A DNA stretch of 64,000 bases. It comes from a virus. The notes beneath the pieces were generated by a model. That model saw only the letters and a list, made by a program, of their open reading frames with translations. It was not told the origin of the DNA and did not search any database. The stretch is taken from positions 1 through 64,000 of IMG/VR virus record IMGVR_UViG_3300027754_003437; one strand, written 5' to 3'. A program made the position numbers and the translations under genes. Positions within the stretch are counted from its first letter, which is position 1. Each line of letters starts with the position of its first letter. Positions 15,862 through 25,697 of this stretch are shown in pieces.

Positions 15862-18825
15862 ATGATAATAGACCAATTATTCACACCCAAGCCCCTCAAA
15901 GAAGGTGGCCCTTACGACTTGCCAGGCAAGGACTATGACCGTCCAGGTGACTCACCACGCAAACGACCCAGCGGTGAACACAATCCTTATCCTTATAGTC
16001 CAGAAGAGGATGACGATCACTTCCGTGAAATCTTCCGTAAGAAGCGTGAAGCGGCTGCAAAAGCCTCAGGGCATAAGAGCCTAAGTGAAGCACTAGAATT
16101 ATACTTTGGAAAAAACTCGAAGCCTATATCAGAAGGCAATCGCAATAACCAACTTAGGTTAATGGAAGAAACAACCTTTAGAAATGGTTATGCATTTGCC
16201 CGTTTATTGGTTGAAAAAAATCTAACCAAAGATCAAGTTCTACAACTATTCAAAGATGTAGAACAAGGTGCCACTGCCGCAGGCGGCAACCGCACAGGTC
16301 TAGGCAAAGCCAAAGATGCCACAACTCAAGCAATTGGCAGTGTACAAAACATGTTGGCCGGTGCAAGAAAATGGGTCAAAGAACGTCCCACATATCAGGC
16401 GGTTGACGCAGAATACAACAGAGCCATGACAGCACTGGGCAAAGTGGGTGGCGATTCAGGTGAAGCAAATGCCATTACCCGAGCCATTTACAAATATCGT
16501 GATGCGGCTAAAAAATATCCAAGAGCCACTGGACTTGCCAAATGGGCAATAATCTCCGCCGCAGGCTTCTTAACTGGCGGCCTAGGCGGAGCAGGCGTGG
16601 CCGCTGGCCTGGCTGCAATAGACTCTGCACTCAAAGATAAAGAAATTGTTGATATTGTAGGCGATGCCGCGACAGCTGCCTTGGTCAGTGGTGGAATACA
16701 AGGTGCTGGCCAATTGGCCAACATGGCGTCAGACGCATATTACGGAATGCCAAGTGCCAGTGAGATTGCTGCCAACAATGCAGCCTTGGGCGATTGGAAC
16801 GATACAGATCTCCCCGGTGGTCCGGCCAACAACATCAACGGATTGGATCTGCCGCCGGACCAAGTTAGCGGTCTTACAGCCGATGGTGACCCTAATATTG
16901 TGGGACCTGGTGTCGAAGCACTAAGTCCAGAAGAAGCTGCAAAAGCGGCCGCTCAGGCCAAAGCATATGGATTTGATGGTGATGTCACATTGGATCAACT
17001 CAACCAGGCCATCATGCAAACAGCCGAGCCAGGTACTGTGCCAGCTGATTACAGTCAACTGGCTGCAGGCGCAGACACAGGCGGTAGCACATATACTGTG
17101 ACTGCTGATGACGTCAAAGGACTTGGAAAAATTGCACAGGATAATGGACTCACTGCAAAACAATTATGGAATGCCAATCCTCAGATCACAGATCCAGACA
17201 AAATTTTTGTTGGTCAAGAAATTAACATGCCTGCAGCCAGCGGTGAACCAGTGAAGAATGTGTGGCAAGATTGGGACGGCCCCACTAAACCCACTGCACC
17301 AGCAGTTGAACCAGGTCCTGGTGACACTGTGCCAACATTGACAACTCCAGATGGTGCACCAATTGATTACAGCCTAACAGGTCCGATGAGCACCGACAGT
17401 CAGGGGCAAAAACTAGAATTCGGTATTCCTGTCACTGATACTGGAAATTTTGTGCCGCCGAATCCTAATTTACCTGCCGACGAACTTGCCAAACAAACAG
17501 CCGCATATAATAGTTGGAAAGCAGACTTCATGAAGCGTAATCCCAATATCTATATAGATGCCGACGGCAACCAACTGCAAATCATGGCCAAGCCAACGTT
17601 GCCTGCAGTTCAAGAATCCATCAAGTTCAAAATTATTCCGGCTGAACAATTGATTGACCAGAAACTAACAGTATTAAACTGGGCATTGAATGAAAGTGTT
17701 AATCGCAAGGGTCACCAAAGCGTACATTTAACAACCAAGGGTGTGCGTACTGTATTTGAAAACATTGGTCGTTGTCGCCGTGCATACTTGAAAGAATATA
17801 TTGGCGCACCCACTACCGACTACGGTCATCCCACAGCAGCCGGCGCACCAGCCAGTGCCACTGCCGGGCAAGGCAAACCACAAGGTTGGTTTGGAAAAAC
17901 TTTAGATACCATTGGCAGAGGTGTTGACAAAGTTGGCGGCTATGTCAGCAATGTTGGACATAATGTTATTACCAAAGTCACAGCTGACAAACTCAACAAC
18001 ATGTGGAATCGTGCCGGTGAGCCATACGACAGTGACCGATTGTATCAGTTGTTGACCACCGAATGGGGTGTTCCAAAACAAGTTGTTGATAGTGTATTCA
18101 GTAAGATGAGTATTCCTTACACAGCACCTGCCGCGGTACCTGCCGCACAAACAGCCACTCCTGCTAAAACAGGCGGCGCACAAAAGTCTATGCCGTTCTA
18201 CGGTACCAATCCTGCTACAGGTCAAGCCCGGACTTATGATGAGTTGTTGGCCAAGTCACAGGCTGGCACCGCGCCAGGCGCGGCGACTGGCACCGCAACT
18301 AATCCCGACGTGGCAGCGGCGTATAATGCATCTCTCAAGGCAGGCAAACCTGCATCAATTCCAAAACCAGCAGCCGGACCAAAGACCATGGGCGCACGTC
18401 GTACCAATGTGAAGAAACCAACAGTACCAATCGCACCAACTGCTACTAATATTAATAATGTCACTAGCACATACGGACCAGGATTTAAAAATTCTAACCA
18501 ACCAGAGCCACAAGGTACAGTATTAGATTTAGATAAGTTCAAGAAAGATCGAGCCGCCAAACAAGATTTTGCTAAGTCGGGATATATGGCACCTGCGTCA
18601 GAATCTCGTATTGCCGCCGCACTGAAACGACCAGTAGCCGAAATGTTACAAATGGTCGAGACCAAAGAAGACGTATACCGTATCAAACAGTTTGTTGATC
18701 AAACGTTTACCCGATACGGTGCTGTGAATGAATCAGCATTTGCTTTGCGTAACCGGATACTTGAACACGTGACACAAGCGGGTGCTCAACGTCGTAGAGA
18801 ATATAGCCAGCGAGTGGCCCACTAA
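15862..18825 (+). CDS. Large LysM-containing probable internal/ejected virion protein
   Basis: A 987-residue protein, one base after the previous gene. It starts MIIDQLFTPKPLKEGG; LKE followed by GG fits a prohead cleavage site. Residues about 225-285 are a Gly/Ala-rich hydrophobic segment that could insert in a membrane. Residues about 410-455 form a LysM domain (YTVTADD, LWNANPQI, FVGQEINMP), which binds peptidoglycan. Pro/Ala-rich spacers join further small domains, and the C-terminus is basic. The layout suits a protein ejected with DNA that crosses the envelope, or a tail-associated cell-wall binder; the sequence does not separate these. Confidence 0.6.
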   Translation: MIIDQLFTPKPLKEGGPYDLPGKDYDRPGDSPRKRPSGEHNPYPYSPEEDDDHFREIFRKKREAAAKASGHKSLSEALELYFGKNSKPISEGNRNNQLRLMEETTFRNGYAFARLLVEKNLTKDQVLQLFKDVEQGATAAGGNRTGLGKAKDATTQAIGSVQNMLAGARKWVKERPTYQAVDAEYNRAMTALGKVGGDSGEANAITRAIYKYRDAAKKYPRATGLAKWAIISAAGFLTGGLGGAGVAAGLAAIDSALKDKEIVDIVGDAATAALVSGGIQGAGQLANMASDAYYGMPSASEIAANNAALGDWNDTDLPGGPANNINGLDLPPDQVSGLTADGDPNIVGPGVEALSPEEAAKAAAQAKAYGFDGDVTLDQLNQAIMQTAEPGTVPADYSQLAAGADTGGSTYTVTADDVKGLGKIAQDNGLTAKQLWNANPQITDPDKIFVGQEINMPAASGEPVKNVWQDWDGPTKPTAPAVEPGPGDTVPTLTTPDGAPIDYSLTGPMSTDSQGQKLEFGIPVTDTGNFVPPNPNLPADELAKQTAAYNSWKADFMKRNPNIYIDADGNQLQIMAKPTLPAVQESIKFKIIPAEQLIDQKLTVLNWALNESVNRKGHQSVHLTTKGVRTVFENIGRCRRAYLKEYIGAPTTDYGHPTAAGAPASATAGQGKPQGWFGKTLDTIGRGVDKVGGYVSNVGHNVITKVTADKLNNMWNRAGEPYDSDRLYQLLTTEWGVPKQVVDSVFSKMSIPYTAPAAVPAAQTATPAKTGGAQKSMPFYGTNPATGQARTYDELLAKSQAGTAPGAATGTATNPDVAAAYNASLKAGKPASIPKPAAGPKTMGARRTNVKKPTVPIAPTATNINNVTSTYGPGFKNSNQPEPQGTVLDLDKFKKDRAAKQDFAKSGYMAPASESRIAAALKRPVAEMLQMVETKEDVYRIKQFVDQTFTRYGAVNESAFALRNRILEHVTQAGAQRRREYSQRVAH

Positions 18826-18906
18826 CTCAGCCTTAGGACCGAGTGGGCGGCTTCTGCCTGGGCCAATAGATTCGCTACCTGGCGGCCCAAAACGAGCATA
18901 TACACA

Positions 18907-18934
18907 TTGACATCTCCTAAATATCTGTTATAAT
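18907..18934 (+). promoter_or_regulatory. sigma70-type promoter inside an inverted repeat
   Basis: TTGACA (18907), 16-base spacer, TATAAT (18929). An inverted repeat (ATCTCCTAAA at 18912-18921 and TTTAGGAGAT at 18940-18949) flanks the -10 element. Its right arm contains the AGGAG ribosome-binding site, so read-through RNA would hide that site while RNA started here would not. Confidence 0.8.
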
Positions 18935-18953
18935 AGTATTTTAGGAGATTTCT

Positions 18954-19214
18954 ATGTCAGCAAAAACATTCAACGGCGATCAAAAGATCAAACTCACCCA
19001 AATCATCAATGAAGGCATGCAGGTTATGCATGAAATTGATACGCTACAAGGTGGCTTGACTGACACTATCAAAGCAGTGGCAGAAGAACTGGAAGTCAAA
19101 CCTGCTATCCTGAAAAAGGCTATCAAATTGGCACACAAGGCCAGTTTTGGTCAAGAAAAACAAGATCATGAAACTCTTGAAACTATTTTAGAAACCGTTG
19201 GTAAAACCCTATAA
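18954..19214 (+). CDS. DsbA-like late transcription accessory protein
   Basis: An 86-residue helical protein. The arrangement (AVAEELEVKPAILKKAIKLAH, then a Glu-rich C-terminal helix ending in LETV) resembles T4 DsbA, a small double-stranded-DNA-binding protein that helps late transcription, and related phage proteins placed next to the polymerase genes. It has its own sigma70 promoter and AGGAG site. The match is by pattern, not by a diagnostic motif, so an unrelated helical protein remains possible. The stop overlaps the late motif at 19210. Confidence 0.5.
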   Translation: MSAKTFNGDQKIKLTQIINEGMQVMHEIDTLQGGLTDTIKAVAEELEVKPAILKKAIKLAHKASFGQEKQDHETLETILETVGKTL

Positions 19215-19217
19215 ATA
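19210..19217 (+). promoter_or_regulatory. Late promoter TATAAATA upstream of DNA polymerase
   Basis: Perfect T4-type late consensus overlapping the stop of the preceding gene. The predicted start near 19223 leaves a leader of about 64 bases before the polymerase ATG. Confidence 0.55.
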
Positions 19218-19222
19218 TCTGT

Positions 19223-19286
19223 TCAGCAGACGAGTCGCTCACGTTACGAGCATGTATCACGGCTAACCGGCCACAAACGGAGAACA
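19223..19286 (+). promoter_or_regulatory. Structured leader of DNA polymerase mRNA
   Basis: The leader contains GCTC/GAGC arms (about 19243-19262) and a GGCT/CGGCC-type pairing just before the GGAG ribosome-binding site. T4 gp43 represses its own translation by binding a leader hairpin; a similar operator here is possible but not shown. Confidence 0.3.
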
Positions 19287-21947
19287 ATGAGTTATATTGA
19301 TGCACTATTTGATCGTGAGCACGATCGTATTCATACTGTAGAACGCCGCAATGGCGCAAGAGTCTACCGGGAATATCCAGCAAATTACATTTTCTATTAT
19401 GATGATGCCCGAGGTAAATTCCAAAGCATATACGGCACACCCGTATCAAGATTTAGTACAAGAAACAACAAAGAGTTCCGCAAGGAAGTCCGCGCTCACA
19501 GCCATAAGCCGATTTATGAAAGCGACATCAATCCAATCTTTAGATGCCTTGAAGAAAACTACAAAGACCAAGATGCGCCTGAACTTCACACAGCGTTTTT
19601 TGACATTGAGGTGGCCTTTGATAAAGACCGCGGCTTCTCACCTGTATCAGACCCTTTTAATCCCATTACTGCGATTTCAGTCTACCTAGACTGGCTGGAT
19701 CAATTGGTCACACTTGCTGTGCCTCCCAAACATCTCAGTTGGGACACTGCCCACGAACTGGTCCGAGACTTTGAGAACACCATCTTGTTTGCTGACGAAG
19801 CAGACATGATCAAAACATTTCTTGACTTGATTGATGATGCAGATGTGCTGAGTGGTTGGAACTCAGAAGGCTATGACATTCCCTATACCGTGAACCGCTG
19901 TATTCGTGTGTTGAGCAAGGATGACACACGCAAATTCTGTTTGTGGGGGCAACTGCCCAAGAAGCGTATGTTTGAACGCTTTGGTGCTGAAAACGAAACC
20001 TATGACTTGATTGGGCGTGTGCATATGGACTATATGCAACTGTATCGCAAGTACACATACGAAGAACGTCACAGTTATAGCCTGGATGCCATTTGTGAGT
20101 ATGAACTGGGTGAGCGCAAGACACAGTTTGAAGGAACCCTGGATAGTTTATACAACCAACACTTCCGGACATTTATTGAGTACAACCGCCAAGATACATT
20201 GTTGATTGGTAAACTAGACAAGAAACTGCGCTTCTTGGATCTTGCCAATGAACTGGCACATGCCAATACTGTACTATTGCAGACCACCATGGGCGCTGTG
20301 GCTGTGACTGAGCAGGCCATCATCAACGAAGCACATGAACGTGGCATGGTTGTGCCCAATCGCAAGCAACGCCTTACAGATGAAGACACACAGGCCGCAG
20401 GTGCGTATGTTGCGTATCCCAAGAAAGGTGTGCATGAGTGGATCGGATCAGTTGACATCAACTCACTTTATCCATCGGCAATTCGTGCCATGAACATGGG
20501 TCCAGAGACTGTGGTTGGTCAACTGCGTCAGACCATGACTGATAGACTGATCAAAGCCAACATGGCCAAGGGACAGAGTTTTGCGGCGGCCTGGGAAGGT
20601 ATCTTTGCCAGTTTAGAATACACAGCCGTGATGAATCAAGAGCGTGGCACTGAGATCACAATTGACTGGGAGTCGGGTGAAGAGTCTGTACACTCGGCCG
20701 CTGAGATCTGGACCATTATCTTTGATTCAAATCAACCTTGGATCCTCACTGCCAATGGCACTATTCTTACATTTGAGAAGAAGGGTATTATCCCTGGTTT
20801 ACTGGAGCGTTGGTACCGTGAACGACAAGAACTACAGGCTCGGAAGAAAGAAACAAAAGATGCCAAAGAAATTGCATTCTGGGACAAACGACAACTGGTT
20901 AAAAAGATTAACCTCAACAGTCTCTACGGGGCTATTCTTAACCCGGGTTGTAGGTTCTTTGACAAACGTATTGGACAGTCAACAACACTTACTGGTCGTT
21001 CAATTGCCCGGCACATGGACGCTCATCTTAATGAGCTCATCACAGGCGAATACGACCATGTGGGAAAAGCAGTTATATATGGTGACACAGACTCGTGTTA
21101 TTTCTCCGCATGGCCGGTCCTCAAGAAAGAAGTTGAAGAAGGCCGGATGGCATGGTCGAAAGAAACTTGTATTCAACTGTATGACAGCCTTGCTGAACAG
21201 GTCAACCAAAGTTTCCCTGGCTTCATGGAACAGGCTTTCCATTGTCCACGGGACATGGGTGAACTGATCAAGTGTGGTCGTGAAACTGTGGCAGATCGTG
21301 GCTTGTTTATTACCAAGAAGCGTTATGCTGTCAACGCCATTGATATCGAAGGCAAACGACTGGATGTCAACGGCGCAGTTGGCAAGACCAAGGCCACAGG
21401 ACTTGATCTAAAACGATCAGACACCCCCAAAGTAATTCAAGACTTCTTGTTAGAAATTCTAAATAAACTACTTGCTGGTGCAGGTCGAGATGAGATTGTG
21501 GAACGTATTCGTGAATTCAAGTATGAGTTCAAAGAACGTTCGGGCTGGGAAAAAGGATCGCCCAAGCGTGTGAACAACTTGACCAAGTACCAAGCAGAAG
21601 AAACTCGATTGGGCAAAGCAAACATGCCAGGTCATGTGCGGGCCGCAATTAACTGGAACAACATGCGCAAGATGAACAGCGACAACTACTCAATGGCCAT
21701 TGTTGATGGTATGAAAACCATTGTGTGTAAACTCAAGTCAAATGCTCTGGGGTGGACCAGCATTGGCTATCCTACAGATGAACAACGACTGCCCACATGG
21801 TTTACTGAGTTGCCGTTTGATGATTCGGAGATGGAAGCCACTGTGGTGGACGGCAAGGTTGATAACTTGTTGGGTGTGCTGGACTGGGATCTAGCATCAG
21901 CAACCAACACAGAAAATACATTTACTAGTTTATTTGATTTCGAATGA
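19287..21947 (+). CDS. Family B DNA polymerase (gp43-like)
   Basis: An 886-residue replicative polymerase, close in length to T4 gp43 (898). The 3'-5' exonuclease motifs are present: FFDIE (Asp106, Glu108), SGWNSEGYDIPY and YNRQD. The polymerase motifs are A (DINSLYPS, Asp390), B (KKINLNSLYG) and C (YGDTDS, Asp600 and Asp602). It therefore has proofreading and synthesis activity. It starts with a good GGAG site. Neighbours are a DsbA-like protein upstream and a clamp-like protein downstream, as in T4-type replication modules. No intein or frameshift is seen. Confidence 0.97.
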   Translation: MSYIDALFDREHDRIHTVERRNGARVYREYPANYIFYYDDARGKFQSIYGTPVSRFSTRNNKEFRKEVRAHSHKPIYESDINPIFRCLEENYKDQDAPELHTAFFDIEVAFDKDRGFSPVSDPFNPITAISVYLDWLDQLVTLAVPPKHLSWDTAHELVRDFENTILFADEADMIKTFLDLIDDADVLSGWNSEGYDIPYTVNRCIRVLSKDDTRKFCLWGQLPKKRMFERFGAENETYDLIGRVHMDYMQLYRKYTYEERHSYSLDAICEYELGERKTQFEGTLDSLYNQHFRTFIEYNRQDTLLIGKLDKKLRFLDLANELAHANTVLLQTTMGAVAVTEQAIINEAHERGMVVPNRKQRLTDEDTQAAGAYVAYPKKGVHEWIGSVDINSLYPSAIRAMNMGPETVVGQLRQTMTDRLIKANMAKGQSFAAAWEGIFASLEYTAVMNQERGTEITIDWESGEESVHSAAEIWTIIFDSNQPWILTANGTILTFEKKGIIPGLLERWYRERQELQARKKETKDAKEIAFWDKRQLVKKINLNSLYGAILNPGCRFFDKRIGQSTTLTGRSIARHMDAHLNELITGEYDHVGKAVIYGDTDSCYFSAWPVLKKEVEEGRMAWSKETCIQLYDSLAEQVNQSFPGFMEQAFHCPRDMGELIKCGRETVADRGLFITKKRYAVNAIDIEGKRLDVNGAVGKTKATGLDLKRSDTPKVIQDFLLEILNKLLAGAGRDEIVERIREFKYEFKERSGWEKGSPKRVNNLTKYQAEETRLGKANMPGHVRAAINWNNMRKMNSDNYSMAIVDGMKTIVCKLKSNALGWTSIGYPTDEQRLPTWFTELPFDDSEMEATVVDGKVDNLLGVLDWDLASATNTENTFTSLFDFE

Positions 21948-22888
21948 AACTCAGCGATATTGTTGCACGTTTAAATTTACTTGATTCGCTTGATGTTGCG
22001 ACTGAATGTGATATTGCCACGGGTACGTTAAGCCACATTGCACACGTGGTGACTGAACATGCTGATCCATATCAAACTGCCAAAGATAACATAGTAAAAA
22101 CACACAATGAATTGATCAACAACATTGCAAAATTTTCTGCACAAGTTGAATCTCTAAAAAAAGAATTAAGATCAGAAATCAAACAGCATGAACAAGAATA
22201 TTTGGTTAATAGTTTACGTGTGTACCAAGAAGAAATGATTTACGATACCGTAGATGTTATTCTAAATAGACGTATGAGAATTGACAACGAGGATGATATT
22301 GTATTAAGAACACGTCTTAAAAATTTAACTGATTGGCGAATACCTGGTATGATCATAAGACCAGGAGTGGAAACATATATTGAAGATATGGTGCCGTTGG
22401 ATCCGCTGTATGTAGTTGATCACGATCCGGAACTGATGAGACCAGCAATCAGCAAGTTCACACCAGAATATCAACGCAGATTGCGTGAGTATGTGATTGA
22501 CGACTGGGCAGATGGACCTATTTTAAATAAATTCCCTGATAATCAGTTTGGTGCAATATTTGCCTATCACTATTTCAATCACAAACCGATTCCAATCATA
22601 CACAAATTTTTAGAAGAATTCTATAAAAAATTACGTCCCGGCGGTGGAGTTATTATGACCTACAACAATTGTGATCTTGCCAATGGCGTAGAACGTTCTG
22701 AACGAGTCTGGATGTTGTACACTCCACGTAAACTGATTGAACAACACGCTATCAATATTGGATTTGAGTTGATCGATGCTTATGACGGCAAAGGCGAGGT
22801 CAGTTGGTTAGAATTTAAAAAGCCCGGCGATTTGACCAGCCTACGAGGCGGGCAGACTCTAGCCAAAATAGTTGCAAATTCGCAATAA
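21944..22888 (+). CDS. SAM-dependent methyltransferase-like protein
   Basis: A 314-residue protein overlapping the polymerase stop by 4 bases. Residues 1-115 are a coiled-coil-like helical domain. Residues 130-300 resemble a class I methyltransferase: DPLYVVDHD, FDNQFGAIFAYHYFN-like strand/helix order (residues 195-215) and KLRPGGGVIMTY, the usual post-IV motif. The glycine-rich SAM loop is not clear, so binding could be lost. The position between polymerase and clamp hints at a role around DNA, but the substrate is unknown. Confidence 0.6.
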   Translation: MKLSDIVARLNLLDSLDVATECDIATGTLSHIAHVVTEHADPYQTAKDNIVKTHNELINNIAKFSAQVESLKKELRSEIKQHEQEYLVNSLRVYQEEMIYDTVDVILNRRMRIDNEDDIVLRTRLKNLTDWRIPGMIIRPGVETYIEDMVPLDPLYVVDHDPELMRPAISKFTPEYQRRLREYVIDDWADGPILNKFPDNQFGAIFAYHYFNHKPIPIIHKFLEEFYKKLRPGGGVIMTYNNCDLANGVERSERVWMLYTPRKLIEQHAINIGFELIDAYDGKGEVSWLEFKKPGDLTSLRGGQTLAKIVANSQ

Positions 22889-22900
22889 ACCCTGTATACT
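22872..22900 (+). promoter_or_regulatory. sigma70-type promoter
   Basis: TTGCAA (22872), 17-base spacer, TATACT (22895), followed by TTAGGAG before the ATG at 22920. It drives the clamp-like gene and probably the DpdA string after it. Confidence 0.75.
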
Positions 22901-22919
22901 TTAAACTTAGGAGAAACTT

Positions 22920-23642
22920 ATGAGAGATTACTTGTTAGACTTGGTAGAACACACTTACGACCTTGGTTGTATTGATTTGGTTAAAATTGTTGGTGACACC
23001 AGCAAGACTGAAATTGTTGGCTTGGCAGAAGATCTGAGTGTGGTCATTCGCGGCAACTTTCACAACCCCACAGCAGACTTTGTGGGCACATTTGGCATGC
23101 CTAACCTGGGCAAACTAAAGACTTTGTTGAACTTGCAAGAGTACAAGGAAGATGCCAAACTTGCCATTACCAAAGGCTCAACAGGTGAGCCAGATGGCAT
23201 TAATTTTGAAAACAAAATTGGCGACTTTAAAAACAACTATCGTTTTATGACATCGGGTGTAGTAAGTGAGAAGTTAAAGACTGCCAAGATTCGCCCTGTG
23301 ACATGGCACATTGAGTTTGAACCAACCAATGCGGCTATTCAACGAATGAAGTGGCAAATGAGCGCCAATGCCGAGGAGGCAAACTTCCAGGCCAAAACTG
23401 AAAACGGTGATCTTAAGTTTTTCTTTGGCGATCACTCAACACACTCAGGTAACTTTGTGTTCCATCCAGGTGTTAGTGGTCAATTGAAACGTGCATGGTC
23501 ATGGCCTGCCAAACAGTTTGTGAGCATCATGGACTTGACTGGTGACAAGAAAGTACGCATCAGCGATGATGGTGCCGCAGAAATCACAGTTGATTCCGGC
23601 CTAGCAGTTTATCAATATCTATTACCAGCACAAAGCAAATAA
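22920..23642 (+). CDS. Probable sliding clamp (gp45-like)
   Basis: A 240-residue protein; T4 gp45 has 228. FVGTFGMPNLGKLKTLLNL (residues 59-77) matches the clamp pattern in which a strand runs into a helix, and the last third (FVSIMDLTG, DGAAEITVDSGLAVYQYLLP) has the terminal beta pattern of phage clamps. A trimeric ring tethering the polymerase to DNA is expected. Adjacency to gp43 and its own promoter support this. Clamp families diverge greatly, so the call depends on pattern plus context. Confidence 0.6.
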   Translation: MRDYLLDLVEHTYDLGCIDLVKIVGDTSKTEIVGLAEDLSVVIRGNFHNPTADFVGTFGMPNLGKLKTLLNLQEYKEDAKLAITKGSTGEPDGINFENKIGDFKNNYRFMTSGVVSEKLKTAKIRPVTWHIEFEPTNAAIQRMKWQMSANAEEANFQAKTENGDLKFFFGDHSTHSGNFVFHPGVSGQLKRAWSWPAKQFVSIMDLTGDKKVRISDDGAAEITVDSGLAVYQYLLPAQSK

Positions 23643-25207
23643 TGACTGACCCTGTTGTTCAAGACAACTTAACTGCCAAGCAAAATGACTACGCTGTGTT
23701 CCTTCCGGCCATCAGCGGATTCTATGCTACATTCGTAGGCAAACAAAGGAATGAACCATATGTGGATCCAGCACGACTGCCTCAGGGCATTACGGATATG
23801 GAGCAACTTAACTGGCTCAACTCTAATAAGGCCTTGTTTCCTTATCGGTGGTCACTGTACTCAGGAGGCCATGCTAACCTCGATCTTGCAAAACAAGACT
23901 GGTCTGAAGACATGGTCCGTAATCGTGAGGCCGGATCTTTCATACTTGGTGACTCAGGAGGTTTCCAGATTGCCAAGGGTCTTTGGGAAGGTGATTGGAA
24001 AGCCAACTCAGGTTGTCCTAAAGCCCAAAAGAAACGAAGTCTAATCTTGAACTGGCTGGACAATGTGGCCGACTATGGCATGATCTTGGATATCCCAACT
24101 TGGGTTATTCACGACAAGAAAGCATCCGCGGCATGCCAGATCACCACACTACAAGAAGCAGTGGACGCCACCAAGTTCAACAATGACTACTTCATGAAAC
24201 ACCGCAAAGGTGTGGCAAATGGTGGTGCCAAGTTCTTGAACGTGCTACAAGGTGACAATCATACTTCAGCGGATCAATGGTATGAGACTATGAAGGAATA
24301 CTGCGATCCTGCCAAGTATCCAGACACACACTTTGACGGTTGGTCCATGGGTGGACAGAACATGTGTGATGTACACCTGGTGCTTCGCAGACTGGTAGCA
24401 CTACGCTATGACAATTTACTTCAAGAGGGCAAACACGATTGGATGCACTTCTTGGGAACCTCCAAACTGGAGTGGGCTGTTTTATTAACTGTAATCCAAA
24501 GGGCCGTAAGAAAATATGTCAATCCGCAATTCACCATCTCGTTTGACTGCGCCAGTCCGTTCCTTGCAACAGCAAACGGACAGGTCTACTTTGAAAATGT
24601 CTTTGAACACGATAGCAAATGGTCGTATCGCATGGCTCCTTCAGCCGACGACAAAAAGTATTCCACAGACACACGCAAGTGGGGAACAGGCGTAGTAGCA
24701 GATGGCATCTATCCACGCTGGGAAGATAGCCCACTAAGTGACTTGTTGAAGATGAAAGATATTTGTATCTACAAGCCCGGCGATCTAAATAAGATTGGCA
24801 AAGAAGGCAAGACATCCTGGGACAGTTTCTCATATGCTTTGCTCATGGGGCATAATGTTTGGATGCACTTGACCGCAGTACAAGAAGCCAACAGACGTTT
24901 TGATGCAGGAGAGTATCCTGCTATGATGCGTCGTAGCACCGGAGACTATGCCCGGTTTGAAGACATTGTGGAAGCAATCTTTGCGGCACCAGATCGAGAG
25001 ACTGCCGACGCTATCGTCGAAGAGTATGACACATATTGGATGGAGATTGTGGGCACACGAGGGTTCAAAGGCAAGAAGACCAAGAATGCCCGCACTCAAT
25101 TTAATGCATTGTTTGAATTCGAAGAAACTGAGACTATACAACCAACCGATGATAGTGTACAATTAGACACATCAGCATTAGATCAATTAGAACATGAACA
25201 GACCTGA
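23642..25207 (+). CDS. dpdA: DpdA-like DNA 7-deazaguanine transglycosylase (TGT superfamily)
   Basis: A 521-residue protein whose start overlaps the clamp stop (TAATG). It has the core of tRNA-guanine transglycosylases: LGDSGGFQI (Asp104, general base), NVLQGD, GWSMGG, and FDCASPF (Asp302, nucleophile position). The CxCxxC zinc site of tRNA enzymes is missing, as in phage DpdA proteins. DpdA exchanges guanine in DNA for preQ0 or a derivative, blocking restriction enzymes. FolE, QueD and QueE genes in this window supply most of the precursor pathway. A tRNA substrate cannot be ruled out from sequence. Confidence 0.85.
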   Translation: MTDPVVQDNLTAKQNDYAVFLPAISGFYATFVGKQRNEPYVDPARLPQGITDMEQLNWLNSNKALFPYRWSLYSGGHANLDLAKQDWSEDMVRNREAGSFILGDSGGFQIAKGLWEGDWKANSGCPKAQKKRSLILNWLDNVADYGMILDIPTWVIHDKKASAACQITTLQEAVDATKFNNDYFMKHRKGVANGGAKFLNVLQGDNHTSADQWYETMKEYCDPAKYPDTHFDGWSMGGQNMCDVHLVLRRLVALRYDNLLQEGKHDWMHFLGTSKLEWAVLLTVIQRAVRKYVNPQFTISFDCASPFLATANGQVYFENVFEHDSKWSYRMAPSADDKKYSTDTRKWGTGVVADGIYPRWEDSPLSDLLKMKDICIYKPGDLNKIGKEGKTSWDSFSYALLMGHNVWMHLTAVQEANRRFDAGEYPAMMRRSTGDYARFEDIVEAIFAAPDRETADAIVEEYDTYWMEIVGTRGFKGKKTKNARTQFNALFEFEETETIQPTDDSVQLDTSALDQLEHEQT

Positions 25208-25697
25208 ACATGAAAACGTCGACTTCTTTGTAGGTACAGAAGTAGAACGCACTCCAGCCTTTGGCCGACGCACTTTGTTTGTGGTTGGCGTCCAACCAAC
25301 AGTGGAAATACTCAGCAGATTCCTTGGCAACGAATGCGAGCATATCTTTTTTGGTGCCAATCACAGTTTCCATCCTGACAACAGGCTAGCGTGGCAACGC
25401 TGGGAAAGTATGATTGAACCATTCCTTCAAGACGGATACTTGTGTAGCCTGGACATTCCAATCACTCATGTGGATGAGTTCCATGATGGTCCGTTATGTG
25501 ACTATAGAAACTTTGTGCCGCAAATTCGAGTAAGCCTACCCTATACAAAGTTGTGGAATTATAATACAATGTTAAAAATAGATGACAAGGACTTTGCCGC
25601 TACCAACCCTGGTGTTTGGTGTCACAGTCTGCATGGCCTAATGAGCCGCGAAACATTTACTTCGTGGGATGACTACAAGCAGGATCAAAAATTATGA
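25194..25697 (+). CDS. Hypothetical protein linked to dpdA
   Basis: A 167-residue protein overlapping dpdA by 14 bases. RRTLFVVGVQP is a buried strand, followed by an acidic helix and conserved-looking His/Asp/Cys residues (GANHSFHPD, VDEFHDGPLCDYRNF). The last third has WCHSLHGLM. I recognise no family. Its place between DpdA and a T-fold protein suggests a part in making, moving or inserting the modified base, but this is context only. Confidence 0.55.
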   Translation: MNRPEHENVDFFVGTEVERTPAFGRRTLFVVGVQPTVEILSRFLGNECEHIFFGANHSFHPDNRLAWQRWESMIEPFLQDGYLCSLDIPITHVDEFHDGPLCDYRNFVPQIRVSLPYTKLWNYNTMLKIDDKDFAATNPGVWCHSLHGLMSRETFTSWDDYKQDQKL

